Shown piece by piece: positions 45,979-53,714 of a DNA stretch of 64,000 nucleotides (positions are counted from its first letter, which is position 1; the number at the start of each line of letters is the position of its first letter). The DNA lies in assembly GCA_963840055.1 (NCBI GenBank), contig CAWIXM010000023.1, positions 7,013 through 71,012 on the forward strand, read 5' to 3'. The notes below the pieces were generated by a model. The model was not told the DNA's origin and ran no database searches. It saw only the letters and a program-made list of their open reading frames with translations. The stretch is from Rhodoplanes sp963840055. Its GTDB lineage: Bacteria > Pseudomonadota > Alphaproteobacteria > Rhizobiales > Xanthobacteraceae. Both the position numbers and the translations under genes were made by a program.

Positions 45979-47163
45979 ATGCACCTCACGGACAAGATCA
46001 TCGCCACCATGGCCGCGCCGGAGCGTGGCAATCGCATCACCTATGACGCCGACGTGAAGGGGTTCGGCTGTCGGGTCACAGCGTCGGGCTCGCGCGCCTT
46101 TGTCCTGAATTATCGCTCTCGCACGGATGGCCGCGAACGGCGGTTCACCATCGGCTCGTTTCCATCCTGGCGCACGACAGCGGCGCGGGAGGAGGCCAAG
46201 CGCCTGAAGCGGCAGATCGATGGCGGTGGCGACCCGCTGGGCGAGTTGCAGGCCGGGCGCGCGGCACCAACCGTGGCGGAGCTGGCCGAGCGATTCCTGC
46301 GCGAGTACGCCACGCGCAAACGGCCCATGACCGAGCGCGATTACCGCCAGGCCATCTCGGCTGACATTCTGCCAGAGCTCGGCCGTCTGAGGGTGGTGGC
46401 GGTGACGTTCGGCGACGTCGACGCCCTGCACCGAAAGATCAGTGCTCGAGCGCCGACGCATGCCAATCGTGTGATCGCCTGCTTGTCGCGGATGTTCACG
46501 CTGGCAATTCGGTGGGGCATGCGCACGGACAATCCGTGCCGCGGCGTCGAGCGCAACCAGGAACACCGCCGCCACCGCTACCTGTCGGCCGACGAATTAG
46601 TCAGGCTCACGTCGGCCCTGGCCGAACTGCGAGACGTGCAGGCAGCAAATGCGGTACGCCTGCTTCTGCTCACGGGAGCGCGACGCGGAGAGCTGCTAGC
46701 CGCTCGCTGGGCGGACCTTGATCTGGTCAACCGGACTTGGGCGAAGCCGGCGGCTACGACGAAGCAGAAGACCGCGCACCATGTCCCATTGTCGGCCGCG
46801 GCGTGCCAGCTCCTCACCGGCATGCAGGAGCAGGCCGGCGACTCCGAGTGGCTGTTCCCTGCGTCGGCCGGCGGACGCCGCACCAACATTCGCGATGCGT
46901 GGGAGACCCTGCGCAAGGCCGCCGAAATCCCCGACGCGCGCACGCACGATCTGAGGCATACCTTCGCGTCTGTGCTGGCTAGCGGCGGCTCCAGCCTTCC
47001 GCTGATCGGCGCATTGCTCGGCCACACGCAGCCGTCAACAACACACCGTTACAGCCACTTGTTCGACGATCCGCTTCGGGCCGCGACCGAGCGCGCCGCC
47101 GCCGCCATCATGCCGCCCAAGGGCGACGGGGCCAAGATCCTGCCGCTAAAAGGGGGCAGGTAA
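45979..47163 (+). CDS. int: Tyrosine recombinase/integrase (P4-type)
   Basis: 394 residues from the ATG at 45979. The N-terminal arm-binding domain (ADVKGFGCRVTASGSRAFVLNYR) matches DUF4102-type integrases. A core-binding domain and the catalytic domain follow, with TGARRGELLAARW (Arg), HDLRHTFASV (His-x2-Arg), LLGHTQPSTTHRY (His and the Tyr nucleophile). It would integrate DNA at the 3' end of a tRNA-Leu, matching the remnants at 42.6, 43.8 and 45.8 kb. The stop is immediately followed by the ATG of the next gene. Confidence 0.92.
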   Translation: MHLTDKIIATMAAPERGNRITYDADVKGFGCRVTASGSRAFVLNYRSRTDGRERRFTIGSFPSWRTTAAREEAKRLKRQIDGGGDPLGELQAGRAAPTVAELAERFLREYATRKRPMTERDYRQAISADILPELGRLRVVAVTFGDVDALHRKISARAPTHANRVIACLSRMFTLAIRWGMRTDNPCRGVERNQEHRRHRYLSADELVRLTSALAELRDVQAANAVRLLLLTGARRGELLAARWADLDLVNRTWAKPAATTKQKTAHHVPLSAAACQLLTGMQEQAGDSEWLFPASAGGRRTNIRDAWETLRKAAEIPDARTHDLRHTFASVLASGGSSLPLIGALLGHTQPSTTHRYSHLFDDPLRAATERAAAAIMPPKGDGAKILPLKGGR

Positions 47164-47802
47164 ATGTCCAAGCTGTATCGGCTCGATATTAAGGCGAGCT
47201 TTCCGACGTACAAGATCGACGCCCTCATTCAGCACCGACACGCGCTACTCAAATCGGAAACCAAGGATTTGCGCTTCGTCGTCCAGAAAGGGCGCGAAGC
47301 CATCAACCAAGCGGCGCGAGCTGCCGAGGTTGCCCGTCCAAACGAAAGAGAATTCAGAGCGGCAAAGAAGGCGACGGAGTTGTTTCTTGAGGAGGTGCGG
47401 AAGTTCGGCCAAACAATCCAGGAAGCCAACCCGGAGATAATATCACGGGTTGCTATCCCGGCCGGCGCGCGCGCTTCAGACGATCATGAGCGGAACGCGC
47501 TGGAAGTGGAAGACAGATTCGACGATATGCAAACCGCCGTCGAGCGATTTCTGTCTGACGTTATGATGCCCCTGTACAAATCCGGCGCCGGAAACAACGA
47601 CCTCTTTACCCGGTGGTACATCCAAACGCTCGCCGACGATTGGCGCCTGAGTCCGTTCATTCCCGTCACGCAAGGCAACTGGCAAGAGTTTGCCCGCCTG
47701 ATCTCGGCTGGATGGGAAGACCTCGGCCTTCCTGCGGCCATCGGAACCGGCAAGGGCTATTCGTCAGTCTATGGATGGCTCTCGGACCGCGTCCGGACTT
47801 AA
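47164..47802 (+). CDS. Hypothetical protein coupled to the integrase
   Basis: 212 residues. The ATG directly follows the integrase stop with no gap. The first half is strongly helical and charged (EFRAAKKATELFLEEVRKFGQTIQE); the second half has an aromatic-rich region (LFTRWYIQTLADDWRLSPFIP). No family recognised. Position suggests an integrase-linked or phage-island accessory role. Confidence 0.65.
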   Translation: MSKLYRLDIKASFPTYKIDALIQHRHALLKSETKDLRFVVQKGREAINQAARAAEVARPNEREFRAAKKATELFLEEVRKFGQTIQEANPEIISRVAIPAGARASDDHERNALEVEDRFDDMQTAVERFLSDVMMPLYKSGAGNNDLFTRWYIQTLADDWRLSPFIPVTQGNWQEFARLISAGWEDLGLPAAIGTGKGYSSVYGWLSDRVRT

Positions 47803-47915
47803 TTCGGATTTCGAGCTATTAAAAAAGGCGGTCAAAATCCGAAACCTTTTTGGTGACAATGGATAAAAGTTGTATCTAATACGTGACCGTCCGCCACAAC
47901 CCGCAGGACGGTCAT

Positions 47916-48131
47916 ATGAATCACATTCTCGACGGCTATCACCCAGACGCGGTCATTGCCGAGCAGCTTGGCCTCACGGTCCGCACGATCCGCCGCTATA
48001 GGCGGGAGTATCCGGACGCTCCGGCTATCATCCGTGTTGGAAAAAGGCCACTGAGCAAACTCGAAGCTTGGCGCAAGTTTTTCGAGGACCGCGCGGTCGC
48101 CCAGAATCCGCGCCGGGCGCCGGCCGCGTGA
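47916..48131 (+). CDS. Small helix-turn-helix protein (excisionase/AlpA-like)
   Basis: 71 residues from the ATG at 47916 (MNHILDGYHPDAVIAEQLGL). The helix-turn-helix region is DAVIAEQLGLTVRTIRRYRREYPDAPAIIRVGKR, similar to excisionase or AlpA-type regulators that direct element excision. The C-terminus is basic. A GTG at 47883 is an alternative start. Confidence 0.65.
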   Translation: MNHILDGYHPDAVIAEQLGLTVRTIRRYRREYPDAPAIIRVGKRPLSKLEAWRKFFEDRAVAQNPRRAPAA

Positions 48132-48137
48132 TCCGCC

Positions 48138-48266
48138 ATGGACCACACGAAAAACCCCGCCGCTTGCGACGGCGGGGCGAAGGATAATCCAAGCAACACG
48201 TCGGATAGCCCATCGCATCGCATTCCGCTGAGCAAGCCGCCTTTCACATCACGGAGGTGGCGATGA
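48138..48266 (+). other. Possible 42-aa ORF, or a hairpin leader of the next gene
   Basis: ATG at 48138 to TGA at 48266, overlapping the next ATG as ATGA. The frame contains a strong hairpin (CCCCGCCG, 7-nt loop, CGGCGGGG at 48155-48177) that could be an attenuator. The coding sequence (MDHTKNPAACDGG) has no family match by eye. Confidence 0.35.
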
Positions 48267-49306
48267 GCAAGGGGCCTGGTCTCATCGAAAGGCGAATTGC
48301 TGACCTATTTGCAGCAACGCGCGACAGCGCCCTAAGTGTTGACGAAATCTGCGATCACGCTTTCGGGCTCGCCGGCAAGCCGCCGACACGGGCGCAGCGG
48401 CTCTCGGCGACGCGGGCGGCGCACCGCCTGTTGCTCCGCGTGCGTGAGTCCTATGCAAAACATCGCGACATCGTTAACCGTGTTCATGATAGCGTGCGGG
48501 CCGGCCTTGGCCTGACCGATACGCCGTCGCCGAATGATAACACTTATGAAGAGTATCAGCGGCGGCTAACTAGTAACCCGGAATGGCCGGAACGGGAACG
48601 CCTATGGCAATTCTGCGAGCACGTCGGCATGTGGTCCCGCATCATGCCTGGCGAACGGCGTGGCCGGCTGAAATTTGAAATTGATTATTGGTGCACGGCG
48701 ACGTTTAAGGGTCGGCTTTGGTTTCATCCTCCCGACGTTCCGGTTCGAGTCTGGGCAGTCTCAATCCAGGCCGCGGGGGTGATCTGGGCAGAGGCTGACG
48801 TCACCAAGATAACCGTGCGCAACGTTGTGGTACGCTACCGCGGCGAGACCGCGCGGCTCGATCGCGACAGGATTTGGCGATGGTGGGCCTGGTGGCGCGG
48901 CGTCATGTTCGTATCGTCGCGCACCGGGCGCATCGCGAACGAGCTAGATGCAAAATGGCGAGAGCGCTACGGCCGCGCCGCTGGCGGTGTTCCACCTTCG
49001 ATGCAGATGCCGCTCGCGGAAGCGATGGCACTGCTTGGCGTCGCTCCCGACTACAGCAAGGATGATGTGCTTACCGCTTTTCGCTGCGAGGCGAAGAAGG
49101 CTCACCCTGACGCTGGCGGCACCGCCGTGATGTTTCGCAAGCTGGTCGAGGCGCGCGACCGCTTGCTCGCTGCGCTTGGAACCAGCGCACCGGCGCCGAA
49201 AATGCCGCAATATGCTCCGAAAGGCTGTCGTGTGGTTTATCGCCGCCATGTTTCGCAGGGGCCCCGCTTAGCGCCGACCACGCGCCGCTTAAGTGTTATC
49301 GGATGA
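48263..49306 (+). CDS. Large protein with C-terminal J-like domain (phage/island)
   Basis: 347 residues. The start at 48263 has CGGAGG 9 bases upstream. The N-terminal 80 residues are helical (IERRIADLFAATRDSALSVDEICDHAF). The middle is tryptophan-rich (RIWRWWAWWRGVMFV). From about residue 255 a DnaJ-like domain appears (EAMALLGVAPDYSKDDVLTAFRCEAKKAHPDAGG), with the HPD tripeptide that stimulates DnaK ATPase. J-domain proteins of this sort occur in prophages. A specific role is not known. Confidence 0.6.
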   Translation: MSKGPGLIERRIADLFAATRDSALSVDEICDHAFGLAGKPPTRAQRLSATRAAHRLLLRVRESYAKHRDIVNRVHDSVRAGLGLTDTPSPNDNTYEEYQRRLTSNPEWPERERLWQFCEHVGMWSRIMPGERRGRLKFEIDYWCTATFKGRLWFHPPDVPVRVWAVSIQAAGVIWAEADVTKITVRNVVVRYRGETARLDRDRIWRWWAWWRGVMFVSSRTGRIANELDAKWRERYGRAAGGVPPSMQMPLAEAMALLGVAPDYSKDDVLTAFRCEAKKAHPDAGGTAVMFRKLVEARDRLLAALGTSAPAPKMPQYAPKGCRVVYRRHVSQGPRLAPTTRRLSVIG

Positions 49307-49333
49307 AACCGTTGAGGCCAGCGAGAGCGGGTC

Positions 49334-49744
49334 TTGAGCAAAGAGGCGAACGAGGAACCGTTGTCCCCGCCTATCGGCGTGCGGCTGACGCCGGAACAGG
49401 GCGACGTTTTTGCGAAGCTGGACCAGCTCGCTCCAGATGGCTACCGCGCAAAGCGCATTATTGGCCCCTGCTCGCGAGAGCAGATGGATGACTGGTTGCG
49501 CGCACATGGGATCGATCCGAGCAAAGTGGAATGGGAAACCCGCACGTCACTAGCAGATGTCGCCGACGCGGTCGGCATGTCAGACGAACTCGCGGTGCGT
49601 ATGCTCAAGGAGATTCGAGCGCCTTGCTGTCGATCAGACCAGCACAATCCCGGAGATAGCGGACATAGCCTTGCACCACGTCGACAAGCCGCCAGCGATC
49701 CCGACCCGCCGCTTTCATCCAGCCATCGCGCGAGAGCTTGCTGA
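49334..49744 (+). CDS. Hypothetical small protein, 3' end replaced
   Basis: 136 residues as read. The first 95 look natural (PIGVRLTPEQGDVFAKLDQLAP, then WETRTSLADVADAVGMSDELAVRMLKEI). From about 49615 onward the frame is antisense to a terminase-small-subunit-like gene and low in family character, so the original C-terminus was probably lost at a recombination junction. Confidence 0.5.
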   Translation: MSKEANEEPLSPPIGVRLTPEQGDVFAKLDQLAPDGYRAKRIIGPCSREQMDDWLRAHGIDPSKVEWETRTSLADVADAVGMSDELAVRMLKEIRAPCCRSDQHNPGDSGHSLAPRRQAASDPDPPLSSSHRARAC

Positions 49745-49823
49745 TCTCGACAGGAGCCGGCAGCATCAGCAATTGCGCCGCCTGGGCGGTGCTCAGCATT
49801 TCAACCCGTCGCTCCTCAGCCAT
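49605..49823 (-). CDS. Nu1-like/terminase small subunit-type DNA-binding protein
   Basis: 72 residues (MAEERRVEMLSTAQAAQLLM, then VEISKLSRDGWMKAAGRDRWRLVDVVQGYVRYL). The pattern of a MerR-like helix-turn-helix followed by GRDRWRLVDVVQGY is typical of phage DNA-packaging (Nu1-type) small subunits. It is shorter than usual (over 150 residues), so it is a truncated relic or a stand-alone DNA-binding protein. Confidence 0.6.
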   Translation of the reverse strand: MAEERRVEMLSTAQAAQLLMLPAPVEISKLSRDGWMKAAGRDRWRLVDVVQGYVRYLRDCAGLIDSKALESP

Positions 49824-50230
49824 CGGCCCACCTCGATTGCTTCGTCCGCTGCGACTCACGTCTTACGCGCGTGCCAGGTTGCCGGCAATCGTACCGGCTG
49901 GGGGAGGAAACCTCAATAATTTCAATGCGAAATATGTTCAAATCTCGGGGTGCGGCGCCACCGTATATGTTCAAATCCTCAGGAAAATGTTTTTTTTTGG
50001 CCTCGGGCCCCCGGGACACGGGTTCGCGTGTGCAAGCTTACGGCCTGATTGCATGCGGTGCTGGTCGCAGATTTCACGTGAAGCCGTAGTTCACAGGCTC
50101 GCCTTGATCCAGGATGCCCCGCCTCGCCCAGCGGGCTGGGCCCTGGTTCGCACCAACGGGGCTTCTCTGTGGCCTCACCCCTGGGCGCGGCCTTGTAGTG
50201 CGGCGCTTATGCGCATTATATTGCCCCTCG
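49824..50230. other. Intergenic sequence with a T-run
   Basis: No supported gene. ATGTTCAAATC occurs twice (49933 and 49968), and a run of nine T lies near 49990. A junction between island modules is likely here. Confidence 0.45.
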
Positions 50231-50434
50231 ATGGCTAACGTGGAGACCGATCGCAAGAAAGTGGTTGGACGCTTGGAGCGGGAGGGGTGGCAGCTTCGGC
50301 ACGGCAGCAAGCACGACGTCTATCAGCATCGGCGCTTTCCTGATCTGGCCATCACGGTGCCGCGACACCGAACGCTTTCGGATGGTGTAGCGCGCAGCAT
50401 CGCCAAGGCGGCGGGGTGGAGGTCCCCACAATGA
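50231..50434 (+). CDS. hicA: HicA-family mRNA interferase toxin
   Basis: 67 residues. A dsRBD-like fold is suggested by KKVVGRLEREGWQLRHGSKHDVYQH, with the catalytic His in GSKHDV, then LAITVPRHRTLSDGVARSIAKAAGW. HicA cleaves mRNA and stops translation. Slightly longer than typical (about 60). The stop overlaps the hicB start as ATGA. Confidence 0.85.
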   Translation: MANVETDRKKVVGRLEREGWQLRHGSKHDVYQHRRFPDLAITVPRHRTLSDGVARSIAKAAGWRSPQ

Positions 50435-50838
50435 ACAGGACTCGGTACATTGGTTTACTCGACGGAAAGCGCGGCGCTTATGGCGTCGTCTTTCCTGATC
50501 TTCCGGGCTGCACCGCGATGGGGCGGACTGGCGACGAGGCGCTGCGCAATGCTGGCGAGGCGGCGGCCGAATGGATTGAGGCGGTGGGGAAGGCGCCGCG
50601 GCCGCGGTCGGTAGAGGCATTGCGCGACGACCCGGGGGTGCGGCGCGACTTGGCGGAGGGCGCATTGCTCGTGGTTATTCCGGTATTCCGTGAGACCGGC
50701 CGACCGACGAAGGCCAACGTGTCGTTCGACGCTGGCCTGTTACAGGCGATCGACGATGCGGCGGAGGCGCACGGTCTGACGCGCTCGGCCTTTCTTGCGA
50801 GCGCCGCACGGGAAAAGATCGAGCGTGCGGCCGGTTGA
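50431..50838 (+). CDS. hicB: HicB-family antitoxin
   Basis: 135 residues. The N-terminal HicB fold (RYIGLLDGKRGAYGVVFPDLPGCTAMGRTGDEAL) is a degraded RNase H-like domain that blocks HicA. A C-terminal ribbon-helix-helix (KANVSFDAGLLQAIDDAAEAHGLTRSAFLASAA) would bind the promoter. Complete and paired with hicA. Confidence 0.88.
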   Translation: MNRTRYIGLLDGKRGAYGVVFPDLPGCTAMGRTGDEALRNAGEAAAEWIEAVGKAPRPRSVEALRDDPGVRRDLAEGALLVVIPVFRETGRPTKANVSFDAGLLQAIDDAAEAHGLTRSAFLASAAREKIERAAG

Positions 50839-50839
50839 C

Positions 50840-51079
50840 ATGAAACTCGGATATCTGATCGAGACCCGGCCGGACGACTACGACCAAGTGCTGATCATAG
50901 TCCCGAGCTTTCCCGAGTTCGCCACCTTTGCCGCACCTGAGGAAGGCGAGATCCAGCGGCATGCCCGCGACGCTATCGAGGAGGCCATCGCGGCGCGCAT
51001 TGCGGATGGCGATCCTGTGCCGAGCCCCGATGCGGACCGAGGGCGAAGGGGCCAATTGGTGGTCGAGGTAGTCCCATGA
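50840..51079 (+). CDS. Second HicB-like antitoxin (orphan)
   Basis: 79 residues. MKLGYLIETRPDDYDQVLII is followed by VPSFPEFATFAAPEEGEIQR and ARDAIEEAIAARIADGDPVP, a HicB-type domain without the DNA-binding tail. It begins one base after the first hicB ends, and its stop overlaps a third antitoxin gene. No separate toxin partner is visible. Confidence 0.7.
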   Translation: MKLGYLIETRPDDYDQVLIIVPSFPEFATFAAPEEGEIQRHARDAIEEAIAARIADGDPVPSPDADRGRRGQLVVEVVP

Positions 51080-51225
51080 AGGCGAGCGGGATTGCCATTC
51101 ATCCGGGGGAATTCCTCGCGGAGATTCTCGACGAGCTTGGGCTATCGCAGCGCTATTTCGCACACGCGACCGGCGTCTCACCGATGCGCATCTCGCACGT
51201 CACTTTAGGGACGTCGCCGTCCTGA
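51076..51225 (+). pseudogene. HigA/XRE antidote, truncated
   Basis: KASGIAIHPGEFLAEILDEL, then LSQRYFAHATGVSPMRISHV is the N-terminal half of a HigA-type antidote helix-turn-helix. It stops abruptly at 51205, where repeat sequence (AGGGACGTCGCCGTCC) replaces the rest of the domain. Only 49 residues remain against the usual 95 or so, so DNA binding is unlikely. Confidence 0.7.
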
Positions 51226-51323
51226 ATGTTTTGATTTGCGCCGTGAGCGCGCAGGTCGCGCTGATGCACTGAGAGGCCGGCGTTGGTCGCTGCGCGTCGC
51301 GCGAAAGAGGGACGTCGCCGTCC
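51207..51323. repeat. Repeat fragment bounded by AGGGACGTCGCCGTCC
   Basis: AGGGACGTCGCCGTCC is present at 51207-51222 and again at 51308-51323 in direct orientation, with about 85 bp between. The fragment interrupts the higA-like gene and resembles a dispersed relic rather than a gene. Confidence 0.6.
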
Positions 51324-51390
51324 CGCTTTAGATGCGCGCAGCCGGCTCATCCTCCGCCAATCAAACCCAAAATGTCAGATTTAGTTCATA

Positions 51391-51564
51391 CTATTCCACG
51401 GAAACAGAGGGCGAACTGGTGTCGATATGTTCACCCACCATCTCATCGCCGCAATCCGGGCACTTTCGACGATGCGGGTTGTAGAATGGGAGCCGGATGA
51501 TCGGCTCCTCATCTTCCCCGACGCCGAAAAACCCGCATTTCTTGCAGTGGTAGCTGTATGTCAT
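51391..51564 (-). CDS. Small zinc-ribbon protein
   Basis: 57 residues starting MTYSYHCKKCGFFGVG, then PHRRKCPDCGDEMVGEH. Two CxxC knuckles (CKKC and CPDC) make a zinc ribbon like FmdB-type regulators. GGAGAGG lies just upstream of the ATG. An upstream open frame (51561-51716, ending EALKAVRKSRKSRQSRLALV) overlaps its start as ATGA but has no start codon. It was probably cut off near the IS1380 insertion. Confidence 0.65.
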   Translation of the reverse strand: MTYSYHCKKCGFFGVGEDEEPIIRLPFYNPHRRKCPDCGDEMVGEHIDTSSPSVSVE

Positions 51565-51729
51565 TGCGCCTCTCCGACAAGGGCCAGTCGTGACTGGCGC
51601 GATTTGCGGGATTTACGCACTGCCTTTAGCGCCTCCTGCTCTGTAACCGGTTTTCTGCCCCCACCTTGATGCTCGCGCGCGGGAATACAAGCGATATGGT
51701 CACTGCGAACGAGGATTTATTCATTTCAC

Positions 51730-51754
51730 TGCGTCGTGCGCTTGCTGGTGCATG
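51730..51754 (-). repeat. Inverted copy of a 25-bp sequence (left of IS1380)
   Basis: Exact reverse complement of 53646-53670; similarity continues into GAATAAATC on the gene side with a 2-bp difference. The two copies bracket the IS1380 element but are not its termini. Confidence 0.8.
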
Positions 51755-51768
51755 TGGAGTGCCGTTAG

Positions 51769-53412
51769 CCCGGATCATGCATGACGCGAGGCTTTTTTCA
51801 GGTCGGGCGAGCTGACGCGCGCCGACGTTCCGTCCGGCGGGATCGGTGTGAGGACACTCGCTGTGCGACGCGTTTGGGTTGATCTGCCATGTCGGCGGCT
51901 CGACGGGGCACACGGCCCCGCGGCCTATGGGCCGGACGGCATGAGGCCGAGGGCGACGGTGCGGAACAGCGCGCCCTCCGGGCAACTCGTCGGCAGATGA
52001 ACGCGGATGCGGGCGAGATGCTCGATCACGCGCGCGCCGATCGTGATCAGGCGCTCTCTTATCGTCGCGAACTCGCACTTGGCGAGCGGATTGCTCCGCG
52101 GGATCGCGGCGCGCACGCCATGCATCAGCCAGAATGCGGCGGTGTGGAGGACGAGCCGCACCTGATTGGCGGTCGCGCTGTGACACGACATGCGATCCGA
52201 CGCCAACTGCGCCTTGTGCAGCTTGATCAGGTTCTCCATCTGCCCGCGCCGGCAATAGACGTTCTCGTAAAGATGCCGCGCCGAGCCCTTGAGCGAGGTG
52301 ACGACGTAGCGGATGTCGACCTCCTGGCGCATGCCGGTCGACCCTGCGACCGGCTGCAGCGAGCACTCGAGCCGCGCCACGACTTTGCGCGGCCGTCTCC
52401 AGCTGCCGGCCTGGTGCAGGAAGCTCGCATAGGTGCGCAGCTTCGGCTTGCTGCTCATCGCATGATAAAAGCGCAGATTGACCGCGGTCTCCGCCACCAG
52501 GGCGTCGAGTGCGGCATTGCCGGCAAGGCCAAAAATGTAGTCCGCACCGTGCTCCTCCGCCCAGTCCATCGCCTCGACCCGGCCGTAATGGCTGTCGCCG
52601 CGCCACACCAGGCGGGTCTTCGGCCAATGGCGGCGCAGGCGCTTGCTCACATGCTTGATGACGGTGCACACCTCGCTGCCCTTGGGGGTGCGTGCCGGGC
52701 GCAGGATCGCCGCCACCGGCGTGCCGCTCGCCACGTGATAGATGTGCATCGATGCGAAGCCGCGCTCGTCGTGATGCGCGTTCCAGAACGCAAGCTGCTG
52801 GCCGCCATGCGCCGCGCAGAACGTGTCGTCGACGTCGAGCACCTCCAGCTTGCCCGGCTTCACCGTCGCGCCGAACTGATCAAGCAGCGCCGCAGACAGC
52901 CGCCCTGCCGCGGTCTTGCTCGGCGCATTCTCCAGGCGAGAGATGGTCGATTGCGACGCCAGCGGCGCCCCGGTCTGCGGACAGCGGCCAACCGCGACCT
53001 TCATCAAAGGATCATGCCGCAGCCGGTCGAGGTCGATGGCGTCCTCGTAGCCGCACGCAATCGCCGACGCGCGCGCCATCACCATCTCGAACATCGCGTG
53101 CCGCACCCGGTCCGGATCGCGGCGATCCGGCATCGCCTCCGCAAGCCGTCGGCACACCCCGAGCTTGCGCTCCGCCTCTCGCAACAGCAGCAGACCGCCA
53201 GCCGAGGACTGATTGCCGCCGGCAAAATCTACTGTGAGTTTCTTACGCCGGACAGATGGAAGCTCGAAGGGAAGCAGCGTATCGTCGCTCATGGCGGCTG
53301 TGGCGCAGGGCCGATCCAAATCGCAATTCGCTCAAACACCGACTTGCTACGTGAATCGCTCGTCTCTTGCCACAGCCGTCTCTCAATTCCTCACCGTTAT
53401 GCATAATCCAGG
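51769..53412 (-). mobile_element. IS1380-family insertion sequence (1644 bp, complete)
   Basis: The termini are imperfect inverted repeats (CCCGGATCATGCATGACG at 51769 against CCTGGATTATGCATAACG read inward from 53412). The 4-bp direct repeat TTAG flanks both sides (51765-51768 and 53413-53416). Length and target duplication match IS1380. Confidence 0.88.
51925..53292 (-). CDS. IS1380-family transposase
   Basis: 455 residues from the ATG at 53292 (MSDDTLLPFELPSVRRKKL). Typical motifs are FAGGNQSSAGGLLLLREAER, LDVDDTFCAAHGGQQLAFWN, LVWRGDSHYGRVEAMDWAEE and CRRGQMENLIKLHKAQL, which supply the DDE residues. No frameshift. A long open frame on the opposite strand is only its shadow. Confidence 0.92.
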   Translation of the reverse strand: MSDDTLLPFELPSVRRKKLTVDFAGGNQSSAGGLLLLREAERKLGVCRRLAEAMPDRRDPDRVRHAMFEMVMARASAIACGYEDAIDLDRLRHDPLMKVAVGRCPQTGAPLASQSTISRLENAPSKTAAGRLSAALLDQFGATVKPGKLEVLDVDDTFCAAHGGQQLAFWNAHHDERGFASMHIYHVASGTPVAAILRPARTPKGSEVCTVIKHVSKRLRRHWPKTRLVWRGDSHYGRVEAMDWAEEHGADYIFGLAGNAALDALVAETAVNLRFYHAMSSKPKLRTYASFLHQAGSWRRPRKVVARLECSLQPVAGSTGMRQEVDIRYVVTSLKGSARHLYENVYCRRGQMENLIKLHKAQLASDRMSCHSATANQVRLVLHTAAFWLMHGVRAAIPRSNPLAKCEFATIRERLITIGARVIEHLARIRVHLPTSCPEGALFRTVALGLMPSGP

Positions 53413-53485
53413 TTAGGCTGCGATCATCTTGCTTCCCCAAGGTCACCTGCCGCGCTCCGCGGCCGTGCTAGCCTCGATAGCGGGG

Positions 53486-53665
53486 GGTGGTGCAGTGGTG
53501 CACTTTTCTGTGCACCAGTGCACGGGTTTCGGTGCATTTCACTGTACGCCTTGCACCGGAAAACCGCTACAACTGCTGGCCTCGATAGCGCTTCCTCAGC
53601 ACCAGCACTCTGCACCACCACTCTGCACCACCACATGCACCACCACATGCACCAGCAAGCGCACG
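53486..53665. repeat. Cluster of TGCAC/GTGCA motifs with tandem 12-13 bp units
   Basis: A hairpin GGTGCAC-TTTTCT-GTGCACC near 53496 is followed by scattered TGCAC words. Four near-identical tandem units (CTCTGCACCACCA twice, CATGCACCACCA, CATGCACCAGCA) lie at about 53606-53660. The layout is iteron-like. No gene is encoded. Confidence 0.6.
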
Positions 53666-53670
53666 ACGCA
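53646..53670 (+). repeat. 25-bp sequence repeated inverted at 51730-51754
   Basis: Forms the end of the tandem TGCAC cluster and leads into GGAATGAATAAATC. See the partner copy. Confidence 0.8.
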
Positions 53671-53714
53671 GGAATGAATAAATCGCAATTCCGCTTCGAA
53701 CGAGGTAGAGGAAA

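Noticed and set aside
51889..53406. 505-residue plus-strand open frame
   Set aside because: It lies fully antisense to the IS1380 transposase and has no family features; it is a high-GC shadow.
53486..53670. TGCAC repeats as a CRISPR array
   Set aside because: Units are 12-13 bp and tandem without unique spacers, and no cas genes are adjacent.
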